In this document: positions 1 through 8,536 of the stretch, in pieces
Numbering within the stretch: position 1 is the first letter of the stretch
Layout of the letters: each line of letters opens with the position of its first letter
Assembly (NCBI GenBank): GCA_016124665.1
Contig: WGNH01000001.1
Coordinates: 1 to 64,000 of the forward strand
Direction: 5' to 3'
Source: Alphaproteobacteria bacterium
Lineage (GTDB): Bacteria; Pseudomonadota; Alphaproteobacteria; Caulobacterales; Maricaulaceae
DNA: 64,000 bases
The notes under the pieces: generated by a model
Databases searched by the model: none
Told to the model about the DNA's origin: nothing
Seen by the model: the letters and a program-made list of their open reading frames with translations, nothing else
Position numbers and translations under genes: made by a program

Positions 1-1461
1 GGCTTTGCCAAATCCCGCGGCATTCTTTTCCGCGGCGGGGAGACGCCTGCCTTCCTGATCAAGCGCGGCGGCGACCGGCTGGCGCTGCTGGAAGCGCGGC
101 GCGCGGTCGGGCGGACCTGGCCGGTTGAAGAAGTCGATGGCCCCCAGTTTGAACGCGCGCTCTCGGACATCTATGCGTTTTCCGATGCCGAAGCCGGAAG
201 TCTGGGCGATCAGGCTGAGGGCGAGAGCCTGTCCAGTATTATCGATGAAATCCCGCCCACGGCGGACCTGCTCGATTCGGCCTCGGATGCACCGATCATC
301 CGCCTGATCAACGGGCTGATTGCCGAAGCGATCCGCACCGCCGCCTCGGATATTCATGTCGAACCCTATGAGGACCGGGTTTCGGTGCGCTACCGGATTG
401 ATGGTGTCCTGTCCGAACGTGCCAGCCTCGCCCCGGCACTGGCCTCGCCGCTGGTCTCGCGGATCAAGGTGATGTCGCGGCTCGATATTGCCGAAAAACG
501 GGTGCCGCAGGATGGCCGCCTGTCCCTGACGCTGGGCGGCAAGGGGGTGGATGTGCGGGTCGCCACCCTGCCATCGCGGTTTGGCGAGCGGGTGGTATTG
601 CGGCTACTCGACAAGGATCAGGCCCGTTTCACCCTGGATCAGCTGGGCATGGGGCCGGCCAATCTGACGGCGATGAAACAGGCGCTGGCCCAGCCCAATG
701 GCATTATCCTCGTAACCGGTCCGACCGGGGCGGGGAAGACGACGACGCTGTATGCGGCGCTGAACCTGCTCAATGATTCCTCGCGCAATATCCTCACCGT
801 CGAGGACCCGGTCGAATATGCGCTCGACGGGGTTGGTCAGACCCAGGTCAATGCCAAGGTCGGCATGACGTTCGCCGCCGGTCTGCGGGCCATTCTGCGG
901 CAGGACCCGGATGTGGTGATGGTCGGCGAGATCCGCGATGTGGAGACGGCGGGCATTGCGGTCCAGGCCAGTCTGACCGGCCACCTTGTGCTGTCGACCG
1001 TACACACGAATTCCGCCGTCGCGGCGGTGGCGCGCCTGCGTGATATGGGCATTGAGAGCTTCCTTCTGGCCTCCACCCTGTCGGCGATTGTTGCCCAGCG
1101 TCTGGTGCGGCGGCTCTGCGGTCATTGCCGGGAGAGCTATACTGCCAGCGCGGCCGAACGCAGCGCGATGGGGATCACGGCAAACGGTCCGGCCGTGCTG
1201 TATCGGTCCACGGGCTGCCCGTCCTGCAAGGGGCTGGGATATTCGGGCCGCGTCGGTCTTTATGAAGTGGTGACGGTTGATGAGGGCTTGCGCGCGCTGA
1301 TTCATGACAATGCGTCTGAAAAGGCGCTCTCGGATCATGCTTTCCGCAATCGCAAACATCTTTTCCAGGATGGTGTCTCTGCGGCGCTGAACGGTGAAAC
1401 CAGCCTGTCAGAGGTGCTGCGGGTCTGCCGCGAGGAGGGCGAGCGTCATGCCGGCGTTTGA
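1..1461 (+). CDS. gspE: Type II secretion ATPase GspE (5' end missing)
   Basis: Cytoplasmic hexameric ATPase that powers pseudopilus assembly in the type II secretion system. The frame is open from base 1, so the start and N-terminal part lie outside the window; 486 residues are visible. Walker A GPTGAGKTT is at visible residues 240-248, the RQDPDVVMVGEIRD Walker B/Asp-box region is around 297-310, and a tetracysteine zinc site (CGHC at 373-376, CPSC at 406-409) is typical of GspE and distinguishes it from many PilT-type ATPases. The stop overlaps the start of gspF. It heads the visible part of an E-F-G-H-I-J-K-L-M-N operon; gspC and gspD are not seen and are presumably upstream. Family assignment is very sure from motifs and context. 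Confidence 0.97.
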   Translation, partial: GFAKSRGILFRGGETPAFLIKRGGDRLALLEARRAVGRTWPVEEVDGPQFERALSDIYAFSDAEAGSLGDQAEGESLSSIIDEIPPTADLLDSASDAPIIRLINGLIAEAIRTAASDIHVEPYEDRVSVRYRIDGVLSERASLAPALASPLVSRIKVMSRLDIAEKRVPQDGRLSLTLGGKGVDVRVATLPSRFGERVVLRLLDKDQARFTLDQLGMGPANLTAMKQALAQPNGIILVTGPTGAGKTTTLYAALNLLNDSSRNILTVEDPVEYALDGVGQTQVNAKVGMTFAAGLRAILRQDPDVVMVGEIRDVETAGIAVQASLTGHLVLSTVHTNSAVAAVARLRDMGIESFLLASTLSAIVAQRLVRRLCGHCRESYTASAAERSAMGITANGPAVLYRSTGCPSCKGLGYSGRVGLYEVVTVDEGLRALIHDNASEKALSDHAFRNRKHLFQDGVSAALNGETSLSEVLRVCREEGERHAGV

Positions 1462-2674
1462 ATATGTCGCGCTCGACACCGGCGGAAAGCGCAGCCGTGG
1501 CTACCTGAATGCGGATTCGGAAGTCGCTGCCCGCCGGGAATTGCGCCGCCGCAATCTTGCGCCGCTGAAAGTCGGACGCGCGGAAGGAAAGCGGGTCCGC
1601 TCCGCCGGCGTATCGCTGAGCCTGTCCCGGCCGCGGAATCTGGGCCGGCGCGATCTGATGGTGTTCACACGGCAGCTGGCCAGCCTCATCGAGGCCGGTA
1701 TTCCGGTTGAAGAAACCCTGGGCCTGCTGTCGCGGCAGGCGGAAACACCGGCGCTGCGCCGTGTGCTCTCCTCCGCCCGCTCGCGGGTACAGGAGGGGGG
1801 CAGGCTGGCCGATGCGCTGGGGGATCACCCGCACTCCTTCCCGGCGGTTTATCGCGCCATGGTGTCGGCCGGGGAAAGCGCCGGCGGTCTGGGCCGGGTG
1901 CTCAACCGCCTCGCCGATTATCTGGAAAAAGCCGATGTCATCCGCCGCAAGATACAGGCGGCCCTGATCTATCCGGCGGCGCTGGCGGTGACAGCCATTG
2001 CTGTCGTGTCCGCTCTGCTGGTCTTCATTGTACCGCGCATTGCCGAGCAGTTCGAGGGCACAGGCGTGTCCCTGCCCCTGCCGACCCGGCTGATGATCAG
2101 CCTGTCCGGTTTGCTGCAGGAGTATGGCGTTCTGCTGCTGGCCGGACTGGCGATGTGTGTTCTGCTGGCGCTTTTCGCCTTGCGGTCCGAACCGGCCCGC
2201 CATCAACGCGACCGCCTCCTGCGCCGCCTGCCCGTGACCGGCGGATGGACGCGCGATATGGAAGCGGCGCGCTTTGCCCGGACCATGGCCATCCTGATCC
2301 AGTCCGGTGCCGTGCTGCCCGATGCCTTGCGGGCGTCCGGGCGCGCGGCCGGCAATCGCGCCTTCGCCGGAACCCTCGAGGCGGTGGTTGCGGATGTCGA
2401 GACCGGAACCGGTCTTTCGGAAGCCTTGCGCAAGAGCGACTGGTTTCCGGGTCTGCTGGTTCACATGGTCGCGGCGGGCGAACGCTCCGGTGCGCTGGGC
2501 GACATGTTCGACCGCGCTGCCCATCAGCTCGAGCAGGATGTGGATGGCCGCACCGCCACCGCCATGAACCTTCTGGAGCCTGCCATCATCATCACCATGG
2601 GCGCGATCGTGACGGGGATCATTCTGTCGATCCTGTTGCCGATCCTGCGCCTCAATACGCTTGCCCTCGGATAG
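1448..2674 (+). CDS. gspF: Type II secretion inner-membrane platform protein GspF
   Basis: Polytopic inner-membrane protein of the T2SS assembly platform, contacted by the GspE ATPase. The 408-residue product begins MPAFEYVALD, the usual GspF opening, and has two T2SSF repeats, each with the FTRQLASLIEAGIPVEE / FARTMAILIQSGAVLPD type motif. Hydrophobic stretches lie near residues 170-195, 220-245 and 375-405. The ATG at 1448 lies inside the last codons of gspE (14-bp overlap), so translation is probably coupled. A longer in-frame start exists upstream, but the conserved N-terminus picks 1448. Confidence 0.96.
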   Translation: MPAFEYVALDTGGKRSRGYLNADSEVAARRELRRRNLAPLKVGRAEGKRVRSAGVSLSLSRPRNLGRRDLMVFTRQLASLIEAGIPVEETLGLLSRQAETPALRRVLSSARSRVQEGGRLADALGDHPHSFPAVYRAMVSAGESAGGLGRVLNRLADYLEKADVIRRKIQAALIYPAALAVTAIAVVSALLVFIVPRIAEQFEGTGVSLPLPTRLMISLSGLLQEYGVLLLAGLAMCVLLALFALRSEPARHQRDRLLRRLPVTGGWTRDMEAARFARTMAILIQSGAVLPDALRASGRAAGNRAFAGTLEAVVADVETGTGLSEALRKSDWFPGLLVHMVAAGERSGALGDMFDRAAHQLEQDVDGRTATAMNLLEPAIIITMGAIVTGIILSILLPILRLNTLALG

Positions 2675-2685
2675 GAGATACCGAC

Positions 2686-3129
2686 ATGAAAACACCGTCT
2701 GGAAAAGCCTCGAACAAGGCCGGTTTCTCGCTGCTGGAATTGATGGTCGTCATTGTCATCATGGGCATTCTGGCGACGGTTGTGGTGCTCAATGTGCTGC
2801 CCAGCCAGGACCGGGCAATGGTCGAAAAAGCGCGCACGGATATCAGCACGCTGGAACAGGCGGTGGAGCTCTATCGACTCGAATTGCTGGCCTATCCGAC
2901 CACGGATGACGGGCTGGACGCGCTGGTGGAAGGGCCGTCGGATGCGGCCCGTGCCGCGCGCTTTCCGGCCAATGGCTTTATCCGCCGCCTGCCGGCCGAT
3001 CCGTGGGGGAATCCCTATCAATATCTGCATCCCGGCGAACACGGAGAGTTCGATATTTTCACGCTGGGCGCGGATGGCCGGGCCGGTGGCGAGGGCCTTG
3101 ATGCCGATATCGGCAATTGGGAAGAGTGA
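2686..3129 (+). CDS. gspG: Major pseudopilin GspG
   Basis: Main subunit of the T2SS pseudopilus. The 147-residue preprotein has the class III prepilin signal KAG|FSLLELMVVIVIMG, with processing predicted after Gly13 and the conserved Glu at mature +5. The C-terminal half has the PTTDDGLDALV and PADPWGNPYQY signatures and an Asp-rich calcium-loop region (LGADGRAGGEGLDADIGNW) specific to GspG. A GGAGA motif sits just ahead of ATG 2686. The first gene of the pseudopilin run G-H-I-J-K; its stop overlaps gspH. Confidence 0.97.
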   Translation: MKTPSGKASNKAGFSLLELMVVIVIMGILATVVVLNVLPSQDRAMVEKARTDISTLEQAVELYRLELLAYPTTDDGLDALVEGPSDAARAARFPANGFIRRLPADPWGNPYQYLHPGEHGEFDIFTLGADGRAGGEGLDADIGNWEE

Positions 3130-3620
3130 TCAACGGCGCTGATACAGGCCGTGCCGGGCTCTCTCTGGTCGAGGTGCTCGTGGCGCTGGCCATTACCGGT
3201 CTGATGACCGGCGCGGTGTATCTGACGATGCGGCCCGCCCACGATCCTGCGCGTGTGGCGGCCGAACAGATGCAACTGGATCTGGCGCGCGCCGAAACCC
3301 TGGCGGTGACGCGCGGCAGCTTTATCGGCCTGCGCACGCATGCGCGTGGCTATGATTTCCTGATTTACGAGGCCGGCACATGGGTGCCGATGGAACGGCG
3401 GTCTGCCCTTGTGGCGCGGGTCCTGCCGGACAGTGTGACCCTGCTGGCCTCATTTGCACCGGTCTCCGATCGTGAGGGTCAGGCGGTTGTGCCGGATTAC
3501 TGGTTTGATCCGACCGGGGCGAATGATGCGGCCCGTTTCACCCTGCAATCGGGCGAGTCGCGCTGGCAGGTGACCGCGGGCGGGCTCGGTGGCACGCGGA
3601 TGTCCGGAGGCGCAAGCTGA
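3126..3620 (+). CDS. gspH: Minor pseudopilin GspH
   Basis: Minor pseudopilin of the T2SS. The prepilin motif GRAG|LSLVEVLVALAI has Gly11 before the cleavage site and Glu at mature +5. The 164-residue length fits GspH, and the order between gspG and gspI supports the call. I place the start at GTG 3126, which overlaps the gspG stop as GTGA; an in-frame TTG at 3117 would add three residues and cannot be excluded because neither has an ideal ribosome site. The remainder resembles the GspH/FimT domain only loosely. Confidence 0.85.
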   Translation: MINGADTGRAGLSLVEVLVALAITGLMTGAVYLTMRPAHDPARVAAEQMQLDLARAETLAVTRGSFIGLRTHARGYDFLIYEAGTWVPMERRSALVARVLPDSVTLLASFAPVSDREGQAVVPDYWFDPTGANDAARFTLQSGESRWQVTAGGLGGTRMSGGAS

Positions 3621-3979
3621 TGTCTGCCCGCGCCGGATTCTCCCTGATCGAAATACTGGTCGCCCTGTCGATCCTGGCGATTGCCGGCATGGCACTGATG
3701 GCCGCTACCCAGCAATCGACGCGCGGGGCTCAGATCATTTCCTCGCGCAGCGTGCTGGCACTGGCGGGCGAGAATGTGCTCAACTCGGAACTGATCGAAC
3801 AGTCCGGGCATTCACTGGTGTCCACCAGCGGCCGCTATGAAATGGCCGGTCAGGTCTTTGACTGGTCGCTGAGCGTCCTGCCGACCCCGGATGCCGGCCT
3901 GCTTCGCGTCCAGCTCGACATTGCCGAGACGGCCGGCGGACGCTCACACCGGATCGTGACGTTCCGGAGGGCGTCATGA
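3620..3979 (+). CDS. gspI: Minor pseudopilin GspI
   Basis: Minor pseudopilin which, with GspJ and GspK, forms the pseudopilus tip complex. The 119-residue product opens MSARAG|FSLIEILVALSILAI, a clean class III signal with Glu +5, followed by the GENVLNSELI segment (compare A.N.L....L in GspI) and a C-terminal SHRIVTFRR strand. Its ATG shares one base with the gspH stop (TGATG), and its end overlaps gspJ by four bases. Confidence 0.93.
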   Translation: MSARAGFSLIEILVALSILAIAGMALMAATQQSTRGAQIISSRSVLALAGENVLNSELIEQSGHSLVSTSGRYEMAGQVFDWSLSVLPTPDAGLLRVQLDIAETAGGRSHRIVTFRRAS

Positions 3980-4620
3980 TGGTGGCGCGCGCCGGTTTCA
4001 GCCTTGTCGAGGTGCTCGTCTCGGTGATGATGTTTGCCATTATCGGCGTCATCGCCACAGGCATGCTGAACGCCTCGCTGACCGCCCGCGAGATCAATAT
4101 GGCGAGTGCGGACCGGGCCGAGATGATCGACCGCGCGCGATTGTTGATGCGCGAGGATTTCGGCCAGCTGGTCAATCGCCCGGTCCGGCAGATGGATGGC
4201 CGCGCCGGTGAGGTGGGGTTTGCCGGATCCGGTTCGGGCGTGACAGCTCTGTCCGGCCCGGCCTCCGGTCAGACGCTGATCGCCTTCACGCGGGCCGGGC
4301 GGCCCAATCCGGGCGCTGTGCAACCGCGCGGCTCGCTGCAATATGTCGAATATGTCCGCGTGGATGACCGCCTCATCCGCCGCAGCTGGGCCTATCCGGA
4401 CCGGCAGTTTGACACCCCGGCCAGCGAGTTTGTGCTGTTGTCCGGTCTCGACGAGATCGAGGCCGGTTTTCTCAGCCTCAACAGCTGGGTGACGGGCATT
4501 GTGTCCGGTCCGGCAGAGGGACAGGCGTCGCGCCTGCCCCGTGCGGTGCGCTTGCGCGCGCTGATGCGTGACCAGACGGATCTGGAATTTATACTGCTGA
4601 CGCCGGAGTTTCCGTCATGA
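3976..4620 (+). CDS. gspJ: Minor pseudopilin GspJ
   Basis: Minor pseudopilin of the T2SS tip complex. It is 214 residues long with the prepilin motif ARAG|FSLVEVLVSVMMFAII and Glu +5. Further on, RARLLMREDFGQLVNRPVR matches the GspJ feature of a helix followed by 'L..D...l..Rpvr'. The size is normal for the family. It overlaps gspI and gspK by four bases each (ATGA junctions), consistent with one translationally coupled operon. Confidence 0.93.
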   Translation: MMVARAGFSLVEVLVSVMMFAIIGVIATGMLNASLTAREINMASADRAEMIDRARLLMREDFGQLVNRPVRQMDGRAGEVGFAGSGSGVTALSGPASGQTLIAFTRAGRPNPGAVQPRGSLQYVEYVRVDDRLIRRSWAYPDRQFDTPASEFVLLSGLDEIEAGFLSLNSWVTGIVSGPAEGQASRLPRAVRLRALMRDQTDLEFILLTPEFPS

Positions 4621-5603
4621 AGCACCGGGCGGACAAGCGCGGCACGGCCCTGATCACGGCGCTGATGATCACGGCGGTGATGTCGACGGTGGCGGTCGGC
4701 CTGTCGCAATCCCTGTTCTTTGCCATTGGCCGCAGCGGCCATATCGCGGACCGTGACCAGGCCTACTGGTATGCGGTGGGCGCACGCGATTTCGCCGAAA
4801 GCGCCCTGCTGCGGTCCTTGCCGCCCCCGGGCGAGCCCATGCGCCCCACCGATGCCTGGGCGCAGGGGGCGCGCCAATTCGAGATCGAGAATGGCGCGCT
4901 GACCGGCGAGGTGCGCGATGCCAATAATTGCTTCAATCTCAATGCGCTGGTGACGCAGGCCGGGCGTGGCGGATATACAGGTGATGAGGCCGCCGCCGAG
5001 ACGTTCATCGCCCTGATGCAGGCGCTGAACATACCGGCGGGAGAGGCGCACGCGATTGCGGCGCAGGCCACGGACTGGATCGATACCGACACAAGGCCCG
5101 AAGCGCGCGGTGCGGAAGACATGCAATATGCCCAGCGCCCCGTGCCGCACCGGGCGGCCAATACGCTGTTCACCGAGGCCGGGGAAATGCTCGCCCTGCC
5201 GGCCATGAACCCGGCCTATTTCAACCTGCTGGCACCGCTGGTCTGTGCACATCCGGTGACCGAACAGATACCGCTCAATCCCAATACGCTGCGCCCGGAC
5301 CAGGCCGCCCTGCTGGCCGCGGCGCTGGACAACCGCCTGTCGCTGTCAGACGCGGCGCTGCTGATTTCCCGGCGGCCGACAACGGGATATGCGGATGTGG
5401 AGGCGGTCTGGCAGGAGCCCTTGCTGGCCGATCTGGAGCTGGCACCGGACGCGCGCCCGCTGTTTACGCTGACCAGCCGCTATTTTGAAATTCATGTCAA
5501 TGTCCTGCAGGGCGAAACGCGTTACCGCCTGCGGGAATCGGTTGAACTGGACAGCACAGGCCGCCTGACCCGGCACAGCCAGCGCTTCGGAGTGTTTTCA
5601 TGA
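4617..5603 (+). CDS. gspK: Minor pseudopilin GspK
   Basis: Large atypical minor pseudopilin at the pseudopilus tip. The 328-residue product opens with a short charged leader and RG|TALITALMITAVMSTVA. As is usual for GspK, the Glu at +5 is replaced (Thr here). DWIDTDTRPEARGAE and the NxNTLRPDQAALLAAAL helix-hairpin-helix-like stretch are family features. Overlaps gspJ and gspL by four bases each. Confidence 0.94.
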   Translation: MKHRADKRGTALITALMITAVMSTVAVGLSQSLFFAIGRSGHIADRDQAYWYAVGARDFAESALLRSLPPPGEPMRPTDAWAQGARQFEIENGALTGEVRDANNCFNLNALVTQAGRGGYTGDEAAAETFIALMQALNIPAGEAHAIAAQATDWIDTDTRPEARGAEDMQYAQRPVPHRAANTLFTEAGEMLALPAMNPAYFNLLAPLVCAHPVTEQIPLNPNTLRPDQAALLAAALDNRLSLSDAALLISRRPTTGYADVEAVWQEPLLADLELAPDARPLFTLTSRYFEIHVNVLQGETRYRLRESVELDSTGRLTRHSQRFGVFS

Positions 5604-6793
5604 GCCGTGACCTTGTTCTCTTCGCTCCGGTGCAGGACGGCGGTCCGATACGCTGGGCGCGCGTGGAGGCGGGCCGGCGCAAGCGGTCCGGCGAGGGCCT
5701 GCCACCCGTGCCGGAGGAGGCGTTTGACCGCCTGATCGTGGTTTTGCCATCGAGCGAATTGTTCGTGTCCCGCATTCACCTGGCGGCGCGGACGGACCGG
5801 GAAGCGCGGCAGGCGGCCCCCTTTGTCATCGAGGACGAGCTCGCCGCCCCGGTCGAGGCGACGGCGTTCGCCGTCGGCCCGGCGGCGGAGGATGGCAAGC
5901 GCTGGATCTATGCTGCCCGCATGGCGCTGGTGGATCACTGGCGCAGGCTGGCCGAGCCGCTTCCGGCGCGCCGCGTGTATTTTGTTCCCGACGCTTTTGC
6001 CGCTCTTGAGGCGGCAGAGGATCTCGTCATTTTCGGCGAGGATGGTGATCTCCTGCTCTGCCGCCCGCGGCATGACCGGCCCGCCGTGCGGCTGGATGCC
6101 GATATGCTGGCCGAAACCCTGCCGGTTCTGCTGACGACCTCGAAGCCGGACACGCTGGCGGTGAGTGAAAATGTCGAATGGACCGAGATTGCCGGCGTGC
6201 CGCTGCCCCGGCCGCGGCGGTTTGCAGCGTTTGACCTGGCCGTGCAGATCGCCGGGCTGGCGCCGGAGACGCTGGCGAAGCTTCCGGGATTCATGGAAAA
6301 ATCCGCATCCGCGGCGCGCTGGGTGGCGTTCATCACCCCCTTCCGCCGGGCCGGAATTCTGGCGCTGGCGGCGGCTGTCGTGGCCGGCCTGATGATGGCG
6401 GGCGAGGGGATTTATTACCGCCAGCAGCGCAGCGCCATTGATGATGCCGGGACGGCACTGTTTGCCTCGGCCTTCCCGGAGACGCGCATCGTCAATCCGG
6501 AAGTCCAGCTGCGGCAGAGGCTGGCGGCGCAGGAGGGCACGGGCGGATCCGATTTCCTGGTGCTGGCGCGGGCCGTGGCGGAGCTGGGGCGGCAGGTCGA
6601 GACCGTGCAGATCGACACGCTGCGTTTTGACCGCTCCCTCAACGTGCTGAACGTGTCGGCGACCTATTCCGATTTTGCCGATTTCGAGGCGCTGAATGCG
6701 GCCGCGGCTTCACTCGGCGTCACGCTGGAGGATGGCGGTGTGCGCCAGAATGGCGATGTGCTGAACGGTGATTTTGCGGTGAGGCTGCCATGA
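5600..6793 (+). CDS. gspL: Type II secretion protein GspL
   Basis: Bitopic inner-membrane protein linking the GspE ATPase to the periplasmic side through GspM. The 397-residue product has a cytoplasmic actin-like N-terminal half with weak conservation, one membrane helix around residues 249-270 (GILALAAAVVAGLMMAGEGI) and a C-terminal periplasmic ferredoxin-like domain ending in VRQNGDVLNGDFAVRLP. Identification rests on this topology plus position between gspK and gspM. Overlaps both neighbours by four bases. Confidence 0.9.
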   Translation: MSRDLVLFAPVQDGGPIRWARVEAGRRKRSGEGLPPVPEEAFDRLIVVLPSSELFVSRIHLAARTDREARQAAPFVIEDELAAPVEATAFAVGPAAEDGKRWIYAARMALVDHWRRLAEPLPARRVYFVPDAFAALEAAEDLVIFGEDGDLLLCRPRHDRPAVRLDADMLAETLPVLLTTSKPDTLAVSENVEWTEIAGVPLPRPRRFAAFDLAVQIAGLAPETLAKLPGFMEKSASAARWVAFITPFRRAGILALAAAVVAGLMMAGEGIYYRQQRSAIDDAGTALFASAFPETRIVNPEVQLRQRLAAQEGTGGSDFLVLARAVAELGRQVETVQIDTLRFDRSLNVLNVSATYSDFADFEALNAAAASLGVTLEDGGVRQNGDVLNGDFAVRLP

Positions 6794-7290
6794 CGTCTTT
6801 CTTGAGTCTTCTGGGTGCGGCCTGGGCCGGGCGCAGCCCGCGCGAGCAGATCCTGCTGGGCGCATTGTCGCTGGTGATCGCGGCGCTGGTGCTGTGGTCG
6901 CTCGTGGCCGCGCCGCTGATCGAGTTCCGCAATACATCGCGCGCGGCCTATGTGGATTCGGTCGAGCGCTATCGCGAGCTGAGCGTGGGCCTGGCCCGCT
7001 ATCAGGCGGTTGCGGGCGAGGCGGGCCGGGCGGCCTCTGCCGATGACCGCCCCTTGCGGACCCTTGTTGCCGAGCAGGCGGCGGCAATGGATCTACCGCT
7101 CTCGCGCATGGTGCCCGATGAGGCGGGGCGTCTGAATGTCTGGACCGGGAATGCCGATGCCGGACAGTTGATGGACTGGCTGGCCGATCTGGAACAGCGT
7201 CATGCCATTACCGCCATCCGCGCCAATATCGACCGCGAGGGTGATGGCCGGGCGCGGGCACAGATCGTGCTGGAACGGAGCGGCGGATGA
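6790..7290 (+). CDS. gspM: Type II secretion protein GspM
   Basis: Small bitopic partner of GspL in the T2SS inner-membrane platform. The protein is 166 residues with a short cytoplasmic start that includes SPREQILLGA (similar to the 'tpREr.ll..' opening of GspM), a membrane helix around residues 22-43, a helical segment with the YREL...LARYQAV pattern, and a compact ferredoxin-like end. Overlaps gspL and gspN. Confidence 0.9.
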   Translation: MTSFLSLLGAAWAGRSPREQILLGALSLVIAALVLWSLVAAPLIEFRNTSRAAYVDSVERYRELSVGLARYQAVAGEAGRAASADDRPLRTLVAEQAAAMDLPLSRMVPDEAGRLNVWTGNADAGQLMDWLADLEQRHAITAIRANIDREGDGRARAQIVLERSGG

Positions 7291-8018
7291 TGTCCTGGCG
7301 ATGGATGCTGATGGCAGGCACTCTGATGCTGCTGGCCTTTGCCCTCGCGCTGATGCCGCTGGCCTTTGTGCACGGGCTGGCCGGGTCCCCGCTGGGGCGT
7401 GACGCCAGCGCTTTCGGCCATGTGTGGAATGGCCGTCTCTATACCGCTTCGGCGGGACCGGCACGGTTCGAGCGCGTCGATGTGGCGCTCCGGCCGGGCG
7501 CGTTGCTGACCGGGCAGGCGGTGTTTGACTGGCAGGTCTCCGATTCCGGTGCGCGCGGCGCAGGGGTGGCCTATGCCGGCCTGACATCGGCCGGGCTGCG
7601 CGAGACGCGCCTGTCGGGGACCTTCCGCGCCCTGGGGCTGCCGCTGCCGGGCGTGGGGGCGGACGATACGCTGTCGCTGGAGATTGGTGAACTTGCCTTC
7701 ACCGGGGCGGGCTGTGTGCAAGCCGGGGGCGAGGTCCGGACATCGGCGCTGATCGGCATCGCTTCCCGCTACGAGGTGGACGCGCCGCTCCTGCACGGGC
7801 CGCTCTCCTGTGATGGCGGTGTGCTGTTTGCCGATCTGTCCGGGACCAGCGCGGACATGGAGATCCGCCTGACCGTTTCGGTGGCGCCGTCCGGGCTTTA
7901 CCGCTGGGCAGCAGAGGCGGTTCTGATTGACGCCTCCCTGACTCCGGTATTCTCTGCCGCCGGTTTCACGCAGGACGGGACGGTCTGGCGGCATCGCGGC
8001 GAAGGGCAATTGGCATGA
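7287..8018 (+). CDS. gspN: Type II secretion protein GspN
   Basis: Non-universal T2SS component found in some operons after gspM; its precise job is unsettled. The 243-residue product has an N-terminal membrane anchor (about residues 7-28) followed by a periplasmic all-beta region with GHVWNGRLYTASAGP, matching the GspN feature 'v.GtvW.G.a'. Two cysteines in GCVQAGGEV and LSCDGG are conserved family positions. Overlaps gspM and the following small gene by four bases each. Confidence 0.86.
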   Translation: MMSWRWMLMAGTLMLLAFALALMPLAFVHGLAGSPLGRDASAFGHVWNGRLYTASAGPARFERVDVALRPGALLTGQAVFDWQVSDSGARGAGVAYAGLTSAGLRETRLSGTFRALGLPLPGVGADDTLSLEIGELAFTGAGCVQAGGEVRTSALIGIASRYEVDAPLLHGPLSCDGGVLFADLSGTSADMEIRLTVSVAPSGLYRWAAEAVLIDASLTPVFSAAGFTQDGTVWRHRGEGQLA

Positions 8019-8467
8019 ACAGGCTGGCTTCAAAAGGCTTCGCGGCGCTCGTCTTTCTTCTGGTTCTGCCTGTCATGGCAAAGGCCAAGGACGCGGAACC
8101 TGGATTGCCGCCGCAAGACCTGCCGGCCGGAGAGTGCGGGGCGTTCTTCTGGGACCGGGCCGAACCCAATCCGCTGCGCTTGTTCGAGAATGAGAGCCGC
8201 GGGCAAGCGCGCCTCTGGCAGGATGGTGAAATCCTGGAACTGGGCACGACCGCGCGCTCCGGTCCCTATGCCGCCGGGCAACGGGTTTCAAGGGCCTACC
8301 GGCTGCCATCGGGCGAGGTCATTTCGATCGAGGGCGAGATCACGGCTGCGCGTGAGGGCGAGGCGGTGATCGGCCGCGCACTATTACGGCGGACTCTGCC
8401 GGGTGGTGCCGAAGAGGTTTCTCCGCTAATGGGGCTGATAAGTTGCCGGGAAGCTGCTGACAGGTGA
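8015..8467 (+). CDS. Small secreted protein of unknown function at the end of the T2SS operon
   Basis: 150 residues with a Sec-type signal peptide (MNRLASKGFAALVFLLVLP ... AKA) and a soluble remainder. It contains ECGAFFWDRAEPNPLRLFE and a C-terminal LMGLISCREAADR; the two cysteines (in GECG and ISCR) could pair in the periplasm. The ATG overlaps the gspN stop by four bases, so it is the last gene of the coupled gsp operon and is probably expressed with it. I do not recognise a characterised family. A role in secretion or as a periplasmic accessory is only inferred from position. Confidence 0.75.
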   Translation: MNRLASKGFAALVFLLVLPVMAKAKDAEPGLPPQDLPAGECGAFFWDRAEPNPLRLFENESRGQARLWQDGEILELGTTARSGPYAAGQRVSRAYRLPSGEVISIEGEITAAREGEAVIGRALLRRTLPGGAEEVSPLMGLISCREAADR

Positions 8468-8471
8468 GGGG

Positions 8472-8489
8472 ATTTCACAAAACTGTCAC
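8472..8489 (+). promoter_or_regulatory. Candidate Pho box (PhoB site)
   Basis: ATTTCACAAAACTGTCAC has two 7-base half-sites repeated at 11-bp pitch (TTTCAC and TGTCAC separated by an A-rich spacer), close to the enterobacterial and alphaproteobacterial Pho-box pattern CTGTCAT-AWAW-CTGTCAY. It ends 47 bp before the ATG of the PhnC-type gene. The match is seen directly; PhoB control is inference. Confidence 0.65.
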
Positions 8490-8536
8490 GCAAGACCGGC
8501 AAGGGAAAATGGATTGCGAACAGGGGCTTTGCCTTC

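Noticed and set aside
1175-2695. A 506-codon minus-strand frame over gspE/gspF
   Set aside because: Antisense to conserved gsp genes, rich in Arg/Gln/His as expected for shadow frames in G+C-rich DNA.
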